A stretch of 64,000 bases of DNA from Nocardioides jejuensis (lineage in GTDB: Bacteria; Actinomycetota; Actinomycetes; Propionibacteriales; Nocardioidaceae), in contig NZ_SJZJ01000011.1 in the NCBI RefSeq assembly GCF_004337475.1, forward strand, positions 1-64,000, read 5' to 3'. The notes under the pieces are model-generated. The model saw only the letters and a program-made list of their open reading frames with translations. It did no database searches and was not told the DNA's origin. The position numbers were made by a program, and so were the translations under genes. Position 1 is the stretch's first letter, and the number at the start of each line of letters is the position of its first letter. Below are positions 50,322 to 58,728 of the stretch, one piece after another.

Positions 50322-51607
50322 ACGTTCAGACTAGGACGCTGCTGGCCGAGCGCCCGGGCCTTGCCGCTCTGCAGCAGCAACGCCGCGACCGCAGCGGCCA
50401 GGGCGATCAGGCCGGTCACCACGAAGGCGCCTTCCCAGCCGGTCCGGTCGATCGCCGTGCCGGCCAGCGGCGCACCGAGCGCCGAGCCGGCCGTGAACGC
50501 GACTCCCTGCCAGCCCAGTGCCTCGCCCAACCGGTTCTCCGGCACGACCCGGCTCAGCCCGTCGCTGATCGCGGTGATCGTCGGCGCACAGAAGAGGCCG
50601 CACACCAGGAGCAGCAGGGCCAGGCTCACCTGGCCGTGCGCCAGCGCGACCGGGACGGTCGTCGCGGCGAGGAAGGCAAGCAGGACGAACACCGGGATCG
50701 GCCGGTGCAACGCCCCGTAGACGAGGGCGCCGACGGCCGAGCCGAAGCCCCACACGGCGAGCACCGGCCCGATCGAACCGGCCTCACCCATGGCCCGGAG
50801 GGCGCCGACGGTGCCCAGCTCGGTGCCGTTGAGCACGATCGTCGCGGCGACACCCGCAGCCAGGGTCGCCATGACCGCCGGCTCACGCCACAGCCGGACG
50901 TGCTCGGCCGCGACGGTGTCGGCGGGCTCGACCTGCATTCCCTCGACGAGCGGAACCTCGACCGCGTGCGCGGTGTCGGCGCGCACCAGCGGCGGGTTGG
51001 CCAGCCACAGCCCGAAGCCACCCAGCACGACCAGCAGCTCGCTGCCCAGCAGCGACCACGTCGTCCCCCACCACGCCACGGCGAGGACGCCGAGCACGGG
51101 GCCGATCATGAACGACAGCTCGGTGAAGAGCGCGTCGAGCGAGAGCGCGGCGGTCCGGTCCTCGTCGTCGACGGCAGCGATCAGCGCCTGCCGCGTGATC
51201 GAGAACGTCGGCAGGTTGGCGAGTCCTCCGACGAAGACGAGCACGAGCAACACCACATAGGGGGTGAACGGCGCGACCGCCCAGACCGCGATCAGCACGA
51301 GGAGCTGCGGCCCGAGCGTGGCCCGTACGCCGACACGGTCCAGCGAACGCCCGCGCCACGGTCCGGAGACGGCCAGGGCCACCGTGCTCACCGTGGTCAC
51401 CACACCAGCGGCGGCGTAGCTGCGGTCGAGCCCGTCGACGACGTGCAGCGTGATGACGATGAACGACGCGAACGCCGGCACGCGCCAGAGGAAGGCGAGC
51501 AGCAGCACCGACCGGACCGAGGGTCGGCGCAGGAGTCGTCCGTACGCCGCCATGCCCTTGCCCATGCGGTCGATGGTTGCAGTGCGCAGACGCTTGACGC
51601 GACCCAT
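50318..51607 (-). CDS. MFS transporter
   Basis: Twelve-helix major facilitator of 429 aa with a basic N-terminus. The loop 2-3 motif is GPWRGRSLDRVGVR near 82-95, and a hydrophilic central loop lies near 208-240. It is similar to actinobacterial MFS proteins with unknown cargo. The longest start is ATG 51607, only five bases from a palindrome; ATG 51565 (MGKGMAAYGRL) is a real alternative that would put the palindrome about 48 bases upstream. It is the first gene of the MFS-gabD-(zwf) run. Confidence 0.87.
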   Translation of the reverse strand: MGRVKRLRTATIDRMGKGMAAYGRLLRRPSVRSVLLLAFLWRVPAFASFIVITLHVVDGLDRSYAAAGVVTTVSTVALAVSGPWRGRSLDRVGVRATLGPQLLVLIAVWAVAPFTPYVVLLVLVFVGGLANLPTFSITRQALIAAVDDEDRTAALSLDALFTELSFMIGPVLGVLAVAWWGTTWSLLGSELLVVLGGFGLWLANPPLVRADTAHAVEVPLVEGMQVEPADTVAAEHVRLWREPAVMATLAAGVAATIVLNGTELGTVGALRAMGEAGSIGPVLAVWGFGSAVGALVYGALHRPIPVFVLLAFLAATTVPVALAHGQVSLALLLLVCGLFCAPTITAISDGLSRVVPENRLGEALGWQGVAFTAGSALGAPLAGTAIDRTGWEGAFVVTGLIALAAAVAALLLQSGKARALGQQRPSLNV

Positions 51608-51612
51608 TTATC

Positions 51613-51627
51613 GGACCGTTACGGTCC
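51613..51627 (-). promoter_or_regulatory. 15-bp palindrome at the MFS start
   Basis: GGACCGTTACGGTCC is a perfect inverted repeat with one central base. It lies directly before the MFS gene in the divergent spacer with the endonuclease/phosphatase-fold gene. It has the size of a TetR/MarR/LacI-type operator; the regulator is unknown. Confidence 0.5.
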
Positions 51628-51680
51628 TGCGGCGCAGGCGCAATGAGGGCCGTCCGGACGGCCGATGCGGAAATGCAGAA

Positions 51681-51714
51681 GCCCCTCTCGACTCATGGGG
51701 TAATCGAGAGGGGC
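51681..51714. terminator. perfect 11-bp hairpin in a divergent spacer
   Basis: GCCCCTCTCGA (51681-51691) pairs perfectly with TCGAGAGGGGC (51704-51714) around a 12-base loop. It lies between divergent starts, 62 bases before the plus-strand GTG, where no gene ends. It may be an attenuator or leader structure of the plus-strand gene, or the end of an unseen short transcript. No T-run follows. Confidence 0.5.
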
Positions 51715-51775
51715 ATCAAGAACGGTATGCCGTGGCGCCGGTCACGTCAACCCGTCCCGGACGTATCCTTCACCG

Positions 51776-52789
51776 GTGCGCAAACCCCCCGAACTGGTCG
51801 TGACCCTGGCGCCCCTCCTGGTGCTGGTCCTGGTCCTCGCAGGCGTCGGCGTCGCCTTCGGCCTGACCGGGCACGACGACCATCGGGCGCGCGACACCGC
51901 GGGCTCCCCGAGCGTCACGCCGAGCGTGGCGCAGTCGCTGAGCCCGGTCATCACGCCGACCCAGGTCCCCGACATCGCCATCTCGAAGGACCTGCTCCGC
52001 AGCGTCCGGAAGCAGCTGCACACCCTGCCGGAGTTCCGCTTCCAGATCGCGACGCTCAACGTGCTCGGCAACAGCCACACCGTCGCCGGCGGCGACCGTG
52101 CGGAGTACGCCGACAGCGGCACGCGCATGGCCTGGGCGCTGCAGGCGCTGGAGCAGGCCTCGGCCGACGTCGTCGGCTTCCAGGAGATGCAGCCAACGCA
52201 GTACGCCGCGTTCCGGGCGCGCACCGGCAGCCAGTGGGACAGCTGGCCGGGGCTCGCCGTCAACGCCGACGCGGTCGACAACACCCTCGCGTGGGACACC
52301 TCGACGTTCCGCGCGGTGGAGAAGGAAACGATCGCGATCCCGTACTTCTTCGGCCGCACGCGGCAGATGCCGTACGTGCTGCTCGAGAACGTCCAGACCA
52401 AGCAGCGGATCTGGGTCGCCAACTTCCACAACCCCGCTCACAAGTACGGCGCGACGCAGGCGAAGTGGCGGCGCGAGGCGACCGCGCGGGAGATCGCCCT
52501 GGTCAACAAGCTGGCCGCGGAGACGGGCTACCCGGTCTTCCTCACCGGCGACATGAACGAGCGCCAGGAGTACTGCAACCCGGTCACCGCGAGCACGGAC
52601 CTGCGCTGGGCCGGCGGTGCATGCAACAGCGGACGGATGCCGGTCGACTTCATCCTCGGCTCCTCGCGCGTCAGCTTCGCCGGCTACACGATCCGGGACC
52701 GCGGGGTGCTCGGGAAGGTCACCGACCATCCCCTCGTATACGCAACAGCGACGGTGCCCGAGAGTCGGGCACCGTCGCTGGCCAAGTAG
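51776..52789 (+). CDS. membrane-anchored endonuclease/exonuclease/phosphatase-fold protein
   Basis: Protein of 337 aa. An N-terminal signal-anchor (about 8-30) and a Ser/Thr/Pro linker lead into an extracytoplasmic EEP domain (about 88-330). The metal and catalytic residues are visible: Asn in IATLNVLGNSH near 94, Glu in VVGFQEMQPTQ near 139, His in WVANFHNPAHK near 220, Asp/Asn in FLTGDMNERQ near 260, and the terminal His in VTDHPLVYA near 318. It is a phosphodiesterase acting on DNA, RNA, phosphoinositides or phospholipids outside the cell. GTG start at 51776. Confidence 0.88.
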   Translation: MRKPPELVVTLAPLLVLVLVLAGVGVAFGLTGHDDHRARDTAGSPSVTPSVAQSLSPVITPTQVPDIAISKDLLRSVRKQLHTLPEFRFQIATLNVLGNSHTVAGGDRAEYADSGTRMAWALQALEQASADVVGFQEMQPTQYAAFRARTGSQWDSWPGLAVNADAVDNTLAWDTSTFRAVEKETIAIPYFFGRTRQMPYVLLENVQTKQRIWVANFHNPAHKYGATQAKWRREATAREIALVNKLAAETGYPVFLTGDMNERQEYCNPVTASTDLRWAGGACNSGRMPVDFILGSSRVSFAGYTIRDRGVLGKVTDHPLVYATATVPESRAPSLAK

Positions 52790-52798
52790 AGCGCTGGG

Positions 52799-52936
52799 TC
52801 AGGCAGCGTGATGGGTCGTGGGCGCAGCCGGGCGCACACGCACCCAGTGGGCGACGAGCCGCTTCTTGCCGTCGACGCCCTTCTCGCGCTTCCAGACGAG
52901 CTCCATGTGGTCGTGGTTTGCAAGACCGTCAAGCAT
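52799..52936 (-). CDS. small conserved-looking protein, 45 aa
   Basis: A short gene supported mainly by a near-perfect ribosome site: AGGAGGTG lies five bases before ATG 52936. The product begins MLDGLANHDHMELVWKREKG and is rich in His, Lys, Arg and Trp; no domain is recognised. Upstream on the minus strand are direct GTGAAC repeats (GTGAACAAACGGTGAAC) that may be a regulator site. It ends nine bases from the convergent endonuclease/phosphatase-fold gene. The 242-base spacer to the next gene at 53179 shows no other gene. Confidence 0.62.
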   Translation of the reverse strand: MLDGLANHDHMELVWKREKGVDGKKRLVAHWVRVRPAAPTTHHAA

Positions 52937-53178
52937 GGGCCACCTCCTGTTCACCGTTTGTTCACTTTCGAGTATGGCACACATCCGGTCGATTCGCACC
53001 CCCTCGCGCGCTCCGATCCGCACGATCGCTCCACACGACCACGGAATCGTCGGAAAATCCGGCGCCCACGCCCCACTCAGCCCCTGAAGTGTCGTGCAGG
53101 TCACTTTCTGCGACAAGGCGTTCCGCCTAGTCAGCTCCGGTGCAAGACTGCGGACGTCCCGACGCAGGAGGTCCACCC

Positions 53179-54000
53179 ATGTCGTTCCCCGCGCTCGCTC
53201 ACGACCGCGTGGGCGCCGGCACTCCGGTCGTGCTCGTGCACGGCATCGGCCACCGACGCCAGGCCTGGTCCCCCGTGGTCCGGCTGCTCGCCGAGGACCA
53301 CGAGGTGATCGCGGTCGACCTCACCGGGTTCGGGGAGTCCCCCGGCCACCCGAAGGGCAGCGCCCACAACGTCGAGGCATACGTCGACCACCTGGTCGCC
53401 AACTTCCGCGCGTGGGGCCTCGAGAAGCCGCACGTGGCCGGCAACTCCCTCGGCGGAGCCGTCGCGCTCGAGCTCGCCCGACGCGGCGAGGTCGCGTCGG
53501 CCGTTGCACTCGCCCCGGCGTCGTTCATCGACTGGAAGGGTGCGGGCGCGGCACTCCCGCTCGTGGCGATGCGACTCGGCGCCCTCCTCGTCCCCGCGCC
53601 CGTGCTGCGCCAGGCCTGCCGCGCCGGCTTCGTCCGCGCCGTCATCGGCTGGCCCCTCTACGCGTACGCCGACCGGCACGACGCCGCCTCGACGTACGGC
53701 GACGCGCTGGCGATGAAGCGGGCTCGCGGCTTCGAGGCCACCGCGATCAAGTGCCTGCGCCCGGTCTTCAAGCCATTCCGCGGAGCCCTGAGGGCCCCGG
53801 TGACCATCGCCTGGGGCACGAAGGACAGGATCCTCCCCTACGGACAGATGGCTCGCGCCCGGAAGCTCGTGCCCCAGGCGCGCTACATCACCCTTGACGG
53901 AGCCGGCCACGTGCCGATGTCGGACTGCCCCGAGGCGATCGCCGAGCTGATCCGGGGGACGATCGCCGATGTCGAGGCGGGGCGCTCGGCCGTAGCCTGA
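53179..54000 (+). CDS. alpha/beta hydrolase
   Basis: Hydrolase of 273 aa with a complete triad: Ser in GNSLGGAV near 98, Asp in WGTKDRILP near 214 and His in GAGHVPMS near 243. HGIGHRRQAW near 24 supplies the oxyanion region. The start at 53179 has GGAGG seven bases upstream. The next gene, an FAD dehydrogenase, starts four bases after its stop, so they are co-transcribed. It is a different subfamily member from the hydrolase at 16.4 kb; substrate unknown. Confidence 0.88.
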   Translation: MSFPALAHDRVGAGTPVVLVHGIGHRRQAWSPVVRLLAEDHEVIAVDLTGFGESPGHPKGSAHNVEAYVDHLVANFRAWGLEKPHVAGNSLGGAVALELARRGEVASAVALAPASFIDWKGAGAALPLVAMRLGALLVPAPVLRQACRAGFVRAVIGWPLYAYADRHDAASTYGDALAMKRARGFEATAIKCLRPVFKPFRGALRAPVTIAWGTKDRILPYGQMARARKLVPQARYITLDGAGHVPMSDCPEAIAELIRGTIADVEAGRSAVA

Positions 54001-54004
54001 GGCC

Positions 54005-55711
54005 ATGTCCACCGCGTCTGACTTCCAGCCCGATGTCATCGTCGTCGGTGCCGGCCTCGCCGGCCTCGTCGCCACTCACGAGCTGGCCAAGGCCGGCAAG
54101 CGGGTCCTGGTGCTCGACCAGGAGAACCGCCACAACCTGGGCGGCCAGGCGTTCTGGTCGCTCGGCGGCCTCTTCTTCGTCGACAGTCCCGAGCAGCACC
54201 GGATGGGCATCCACGACTCCCTCGACCTCGCCCTGCAGGACTGGCACGGCAGCGCGCAGTTCGACCGGTTCGGCGACGGCACGGACGGCCCCGGCCGCGG
54301 CGAGGACTTCTGGCCGCAGCAGTGGGCCGAGGCGTACGTCCGCTGGGCCCACGAGGGCAAGCGCGACTACGTCCGCGACCTGGGCCTGAAGTCCCTGACG
54401 TTCGTCGGCTGGGCCGAGCGTGGCGACGGCCGCGCCGAGGGCCACGGCAACTCCGTGCCGCGCTTCCACATCACCTGGGGCACCGGCCCCGAGGTGGTCC
54501 GGGTCTTCCTCGAGCCGGTGCTCGAGGCCGAGAAGGCCGGCCTTGTGCAGTTCGGGTTCCGGCACCAGGTCGACGAGGTCGTCGTCGAGGACGGTGCCGT
54601 GGTCGGCCTACGCGGCTCGGTGCTGGCAGCCGACGACAGCGCCCGCGGCGTGAAGTCGTCGCGCGAGGTCACCGGGTCCTTCGACCTGCGCGCGCGGGCG
54701 GTCGTGGTGAGCAGTGGCGGCATCGGCCACAACTTCGACCTCATGCGCCGCAACTGGCCGACCGACCGGGTCGGCCCCGCGCCGGAGCACATGATCGCCG
54801 GCGTCCCGGCGCACGTGGACGGCCGGATGCTCGCCATCTCCGAGGAGGCTGGGGCCACGCTGGTCAACAAGGACCGGATGTGGGCCTACGTCGAGGGTGT
54901 CCACAACTGGGACCCGATCTGGCCCGATCACGCCATCCGGATCCTGCCCGGGCCGTCGTCGATGTGGTTCGACGCCAACGGCAAGCGGCTGCAGGGGATG
55001 TCGGGTGTGCCCGGCGCCGACTCGATCGGCTCGATGACCCAGATCCTGTCGACGGGCTACGACTACTCGTGGTTCATCCTGGACCAGACGATCATCGAGA
55101 AGGAGTTCGCACTGTCGGGCTCCGAGCAGAACCCCGACTGGACCAACAAGGACGTCAGGCTGATGCTGCGCGATCGCGTGCTCGGCAAGGGCGCGACCGG
55201 TCCGGTCGAGCGGTTCAAGAAGTACGGCGAGGACTTCGTCGTCGCCTCGACGATCGCCGAGCTCGTCGAGGGGATGAACGCGATCACCCGCGGCCCTGAG
55301 CTCTCGGCCGACGACATCGAGCGGCAGATCGTGGCGCGCGACCGCCAGGTCGACAACCCGTTCGCCAAGGACGCGCAGATCATGGCGATCCACAACGGTC
55401 GCAAGGACCGCACGGGCAAGATCATGCGCGTCGCCAAGCCGCACAAGATCCTCGACCCTGAGCACGGCCCGCTCATCGCGGTGCGCTGCAACATCCTGTC
55501 CCGCAAGACCCTCGGCGGCATCGAGACCAACCTCGACTCCCAGGCGATCGCCGAGGACGGCTCGGTCATCCCCGGCCTCTACGCCGCCGGCGAGGTCGCC
55601 GGCTTCGGCGGTGGCGGCGTCCACGGCTACAACGCGCTCGAGGGCACCTTCCTCGGCGGCTGCATCTTCAGCGGCCGCGCCGCCGGACTCGCCCTCGCCC
55701 GCGACCTCTGA
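54005..55711 (+). CDS. FAD-binding dehydrogenase, fumarate reductase/ketosteroid dehydrogenase fold
   Basis: Flavoprotein of 568 aa. The FAD motif VVGAGLAGLVATHELA is near residues 13-28. GGQAFWSLGGLFFVD is near 46, and the C-terminal LYAAGEVAGFGGGGVHGYNALEGTFLGG is the second FAD segment typical of this family (PF00890). Close relatives are annotated as FAD-binding dehydrogenases distinct from true 3-ketosteroid delta-1-dehydrogenases; the substrate is not established. It is co-transcribed with the upstream alpha/beta hydrolase. It ends directly at array B2. Confidence 0.87.
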   Translation: MSTASDFQPDVIVVGAGLAGLVATHELAKAGKRVLVLDQENRHNLGGQAFWSLGGLFFVDSPEQHRMGIHDSLDLALQDWHGSAQFDRFGDGTDGPGRGEDFWPQQWAEAYVRWAHEGKRDYVRDLGLKSLTFVGWAERGDGRAEGHGNSVPRFHITWGTGPEVVRVFLEPVLEAEKAGLVQFGFRHQVDEVVVEDGAVVGLRGSVLAADDSARGVKSSREVTGSFDLRARAVVVSSGGIGHNFDLMRRNWPTDRVGPAPEHMIAGVPAHVDGRMLAISEEAGATLVNKDRMWAYVEGVHNWDPIWPDHAIRILPGPSSMWFDANGKRLQGMSGVPGADSIGSMTQILSTGYDYSWFILDQTIIEKEFALSGSEQNPDWTNKDVRLMLRDRVLGKGATGPVERFKKYGEDFVVASTIAELVEGMNAITRGPELSADDIERQIVARDRQVDNPFAKDAQIMAIHNGRKDRTGKIMRVAKPHKILDPEHGPLIAVRCNILSRKTLGGIETNLDSQAIAEDGSVIPGLYAAGEVAGFGGGGVHGYNALEGTFLGGCIFSGRAAGLALARDL

Positions 55712-55808
55712 CGCCGAGACGAGGCTCGTGCACCGCTGAGACGGGGCTCGTGCACGCGGTACGCGTGCCCGAGCCCCGTCTGGAGTGTGCACGGGCCCCG
55801 TCTCGGCG
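55711..55808. repeat. 22-bp-period intergenic array, GAGACG family (array B2)
   Basis: Four units between the convergent FAD-dehydrogenase and DoxX genes. Direct GAGACG units start at 55716 and 55738 (22 apart). Inverted units with CGTCTG at 55777 and CGTCTC at 55799 follow (22 apart). At the switch a stem of 20 pairs with one mismatch (55739-55758 with 55762-55781) closes on the 3-base loop GTA. This is the same architecture as array B1 36 kb away, including GAGACGNGGC and CTCGTGC. Confidence 0.9.
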
Positions 55809-55873
55809 AAATGACCACTGCCCGCGTCGGCTCGGAAGCGACGCGGGCAGCCGTCGTGCTGCGGGAGCTGCGA

Positions 55874-56275
55874 TCAGGCGAAGAGGCCGTTCGTCAGCGT
55901 CAGACCCGGGTTCGTCGAGAAGGCGAAGGCCAGGGCGAGCGCGCCACCGGCGAGGGCCAGGTCCTTGTTGAACATGATCTGCGTCATCGCCTTGGCCTCA
56001 CCCGACTCCTTCCAGAACGTGTGGAAGATCAGCGCGGTCGGCACGAGCACCAGCGCGAGGACGATGCCGGCGAGGTCGCCGTACACACCGAAGGCGATGG
56101 CCAGGCCGGCAAGGCCGAAGACCAGGCCCGAGGCGAGGACGTTGAGCTTGGCGAAGGGCAGGCCCTTCGACTTGGCGTAGCCGGCCATGTAGTCGGTCTG
56201 CGCGAAGTGGCCGACGGCCGAGAGCAGGAAGAGAACGACGAACAGGATGCGGCCGACGAGAAGGACGATGTCCAT
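55874..56275 (-). CDS. DoxX-family membrane protein
   Basis: Four-helix membrane protein of 133 aa (segments near residues 4-24, 45-66, 70-90 and 105-125) of the DoxX/SURF4-like group. Family members take part in quinone or thiol redox at the membrane, often with oxidative-stress or thiosulphate enzymes. An excellent ribosome site (GGAGGT, six bases before ATG 56275) is present. An elaborate 30-bp double palindrome lies 56 bases upstream, so the gene is probably tightly repressed and induced by a specific signal. Confidence 0.87.
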   Translation of the reverse strand: MDIVLLVGRILFVVLFLLSAVGHFAQTDYMAGYAKSKGLPFAKLNVLASGLVFGLAGLAIAFGVYGDLAGIVLALVLVPTALIFHTFWKESGEAKAMTQIMFNKDLALAGGALALAFAFSTNPGLTLTNGLFA

Positions 56276-56330
56276 GGGGTTACCTCCGAATGAGTCCGGC
56301 GGCCCGGTGGTCGCCTCGATGACTCAATGG

Positions 56331-56360
56331 TGACACGTCATCTACTTAGATGACAAGTCA
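56331..56360 (-). promoter_or_regulatory. 30-bp double palindrome upstream of doxX
   Basis: The site reads TGAC, two bases, GTCATCTA, CT, TAGATGAC, two bases, GTCA. All 12 pairs match; only the two-base gaps and the centre are asymmetric. It contains two overlapping TGACNNGTCA half-sites, suggesting two cooperating dimers, as in QacR-type TetR or MarR/HxlR regulators. No regulator gene is adjacent. Confidence 0.65.
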
Positions 56361-56390
56361 TGCACTTGTCGCGTGTGCCACACCCGAAAT

Positions 56391-56424
56391 GCACGAAGCC
56401 CCCTCCGGAGAGGGGGCTTCGTGC
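56391..56424 (-). terminator. strong hairpin terminator of the second DEAD-box helicase gene
   Basis: GCACGAAGCCCCCTC pairs perfectly (15 bp) with GAGGGGGCTTCGTGC around the tetraloop CGGA. It lies 9 bases past the helicase stop codon. The stability and position make it a clear terminator, although the following T content is low. Confidence 0.8.
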
Positions 56425-56432
56425 TGCATCGA

Positions 56433-58379
56433 TCAGCTCTTGTGGCGCGGCTTCTTCTTGTCGGCCCAGGCCGACTCGGCACCGGTGGAGTCGTCGCGAC
56501 GCGGCTTCTTCTCCCACGTGCCGTCGGAGAACTCGCGCTTCTGCGGGCGGTCACCACGGTCGCCGTACGACGGACGGCCGCCGCGGTCGCCGAAGTCCTT
56601 GCGCGGGCCACGGTCGCCGTACGACTTGCGCGGCTCGGTGCGGATGCCCGGGCCCTTGTCGGCGGCGAGCTCGATGAGCTTGCCGGAGATCCGCGTCTGC
56701 TCGAGCAGGCGGTAGGTCTCGGCCGACAGGTCGGCGGGCAGCTCGACGAGCGAGAAGTCCGGACGGATCTGGATCTTGCCGAAGTCGCTGCGACGCAGGC
56801 CGCCCTCGTTGGCGAGCGCGCCGACGATCTGGCGCGGCTCGACCTTGTGGCGCTTGCCGACGTTGATCCGGTACGTCGCGAGCGGGGTGCCGGTGCGCGA
56901 CTCGCGCGGGCCGCGGTCCTTGCTGGCGAAGTCGCCGCGGGCGCCACGGTCCGGACGGTCACCGCGGTCCGGGCGGTCGGCCGAGACGGTGTTGACCTTG
57001 GGCATGTCGCGCTCGTTGAGCAGCAGCGGCGTCTCGCCCTGGAGCACGACGGCGAGCGCGGCGGCCACGTCGGCCTCGGGGACGTCGTTGTTCTTCACGT
57101 AGTGGGCGATGACGTCGCGGTAGTCGTTGATCGCTTCACCCGCGAGCGCCTCGGTGATGGCGTCGTCGAAGCGGGCCAGGCGGGTGGCGTTGATGTCGTC
57201 GACGGACGGCAGGTCCATCAGCGCCATCGGCGACTTGGTGTGCTTCTCGATCATCCGCAGCAGGCCACGCTCGCGCGGGGTCACGAAGGAGATCGAGTCG
57301 CCCTTGCGGCCGGCGCGACCGGTGCGGCCGATGCGGTGGACGTACGACTCGGGGTCGGTCGGGATGTCGAAGTTCACGACGTGCGTGATCCGCTCGACGT
57401 CGAGACCGCGGGCGGCGACGTCGGTCGCGACGAGGATGTCGAGCTTGCCGGCCTTGAGCTGGTTGACCGTGCGCTCGCGCTGGGCCTGGGCGACGTCACC
57501 GTTGATCGCGGCGGCCGAGAAGCCACGGGCGCGGAGCTTCTCCGCGACCTCCTCGGTGGCCTGCTTGGTGCGGACGAAGACGATCATCGCCTCGAAGTTC
57601 TCGACCTCGAAGATCCGCGTGAGCGCGTCGACCTTCTGCGGGAACGACACCATCAGGTAGCGCTGCGTGATGTTGGTGTTGGTCGCGGTCTTGTTCTTGA
57701 CCTGGATCTCGACCGGGTCGTGCAGGTACTGCTTGGAGATCCGCTTGATCGTCGCCGGCATCGTGGCCGAGAAGAGCGCGACCTGCTTGGTCTCCGGGGT
57801 GTCCTTGAGGATCGTCTCGATGTCCTCGGAGAAGCCCATGGAGAGCATCTCGTCGGCCTCGTCGAGGACCAGGAAGCGCAGCTCGCTCAGGTCGAGCGTG
57901 CCCTTCTCGAGGTGGTCCATGATGCGACCCGGCGTACCGACGACGATGTCGACGCCACGACGGAGCGCGGACAGCTGGACGCCGTAGCCCTGGCCGCCGT
58001 AGACGGGGAGCACGTGGACGCCCTTGAGGTGCGCGGCGTACTTCTCGAACGCCTCGCACACCTGGAGCGCGAGCTCACGGGTCGGGGCCAGGACGAGCGC
58101 CTGCGGGGTCTTCTGACCGGAGTCGAGCTGCGACAGCACCGGCAGCGCGAACGCCGCGGTCTTGCCCGTGCCGGTCTGCGCGAGACCCATCACGTCGCGG
58201 CCCGCGAGGAGCGGCGGGATGGTCTGCGCCTGGATGGCGGACGGCGTCTCGTAGCCGACGTCCTTGAGCGCCTTGAGGACACGCTCGTCGAGGCCGAGAT
58301 CGGCGAACTTCACCGTCTCCTCAACCGCCTCCGGGGCGTCAACGGAGGCGGGGGCAGCGTCGTTCACAAGGTCACTCAC
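56433..58379 (-). CDS. deaD: DEAD-box RNA helicase, DeaD/CsdA type
   Basis: RNA helicase of 648 aa. The Q-motif is ETPSAIQAQTIP, motif I AQTGTGKT near 66-73, motif II DEAD near 170, motif III SAT near 202 and motif VI HRIGRTGRAG near 347. All are intact. After about residue 480 a DbpA-type RNA-binding domain follows (YRINVGKRHKVEPRQIVGAL to ISGKLIELA), and the end is Arg/Asp/Gly-rich (RGDRPQKRE). This domain order is that of DeaD, which unwinds rRNA or structured mRNA in ribosome assembly, especially in the cold. GTG start at 58379. Confidence 0.94.
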   Translation of the reverse strand: MSDLVNDAAPASVDAPEAVEETVKFADLGLDERVLKALKDVGYETPSAIQAQTIPPLLAGRDVMGLAQTGTGKTAAFALPVLSQLDSGQKTPQALVLAPTRELALQVCEAFEKYAAHLKGVHVLPVYGGQGYGVQLSALRRGVDIVVGTPGRIMDHLEKGTLDLSELRFLVLDEADEMLSMGFSEDIETILKDTPETKQVALFSATMPATIKRISKQYLHDPVEIQVKNKTATNTNITQRYLMVSFPQKVDALTRIFEVENFEAMIVFVRTKQATEEVAEKLRARGFSAAAINGDVAQAQRERTVNQLKAGKLDILVATDVAARGLDVERITHVVNFDIPTDPESYVHRIGRTGRAGRKGDSISFVTPRERGLLRMIEKHTKSPMALMDLPSVDDINATRLARFDDAITEALAGEAINDYRDVIAHYVKNNDVPEADVAAALAVVLQGETPLLLNERDMPKVNTVSADRPDRGDRPDRGARGDFASKDRGPRESRTGTPLATYRINVGKRHKVEPRQIVGALANEGGLRRSDFGKIQIRPDFSLVELPADLSAETYRLLEQTRISGKLIELAADKGPGIRTEPRKSYGDRGPRKDFGDRGGRPSYGDRGDRPQKREFSDGTWEKKPRRDDSTGAESAWADKKKPRHKS

Positions 58380-58464
58380 CGGTCAAGGGTAGTGGCCCGC
58401 GCGCTTATACGACGATTCCCGATCGCGGTGACGCCCGACACGCCGTGCGCCACTCCGAGTGGCC

Positions 58465-58674
58465 TCAGTCGACGTGGGTCGACCCCTCCGAGCTGCGCAG
58501 CTTCTCGTGCTCGACCAGGCCGCCTCCGCTGACCACGTCGTGGTCGTCGCCTTCGTGGCCGGAGGGCACCCGCGGATCCGTGCTCCAGGGCACGCCCAAG
58601 GGGCCGCCCTTGCCGCTTGCGCGCCGACTCGTCCACTCCTCGCGGACCGGTCGGCGCGGTGCCTTCTCGTCCAC
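58465..58674 (-). CDS. small hydrophilic protein, 69 aa
   Basis: Short gene starting with GTG and GGAGAG just before it. The product begins MDEKAPRRPVREEWTSRRAS and is charged, glycine-rich and without hydrophobic segments. It lies between the DEAD-box helicase and the histidine-phosphatase gene, all on the minus strand. I know of no named domain. Support is compact gene-like composition and position; it could be a chance reading frame in high-GC DNA. Confidence 0.5.
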   Translation of the reverse strand: MDEKAPRRPVREEWTSRRASGKGGPLGVPWSTDPRVPSGHEGDDHDVVSGGGLVEHEKLRSSEGSTHVD

Positions 58675-58728
58675 CTCTCCAGCGTACGTCGGCCCTCCGC
58701 GGCCGCATCTGCGGCCTCCTCGCCACCG

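Noticed and set aside
54005..55711. 3-ketosteroid delta-1-dehydrogenase
   Set aside because: The fold is shared, but the sequence looks like the generic FAD-binding dehydrogenase group, and there are no steroid-ring genes around it.
56373..58532. Long plus-strand open frame opposite the second DEAD-box helicase gene
   Set aside because: Antisense shadow; the helicase motifs on the minus strand are complete.
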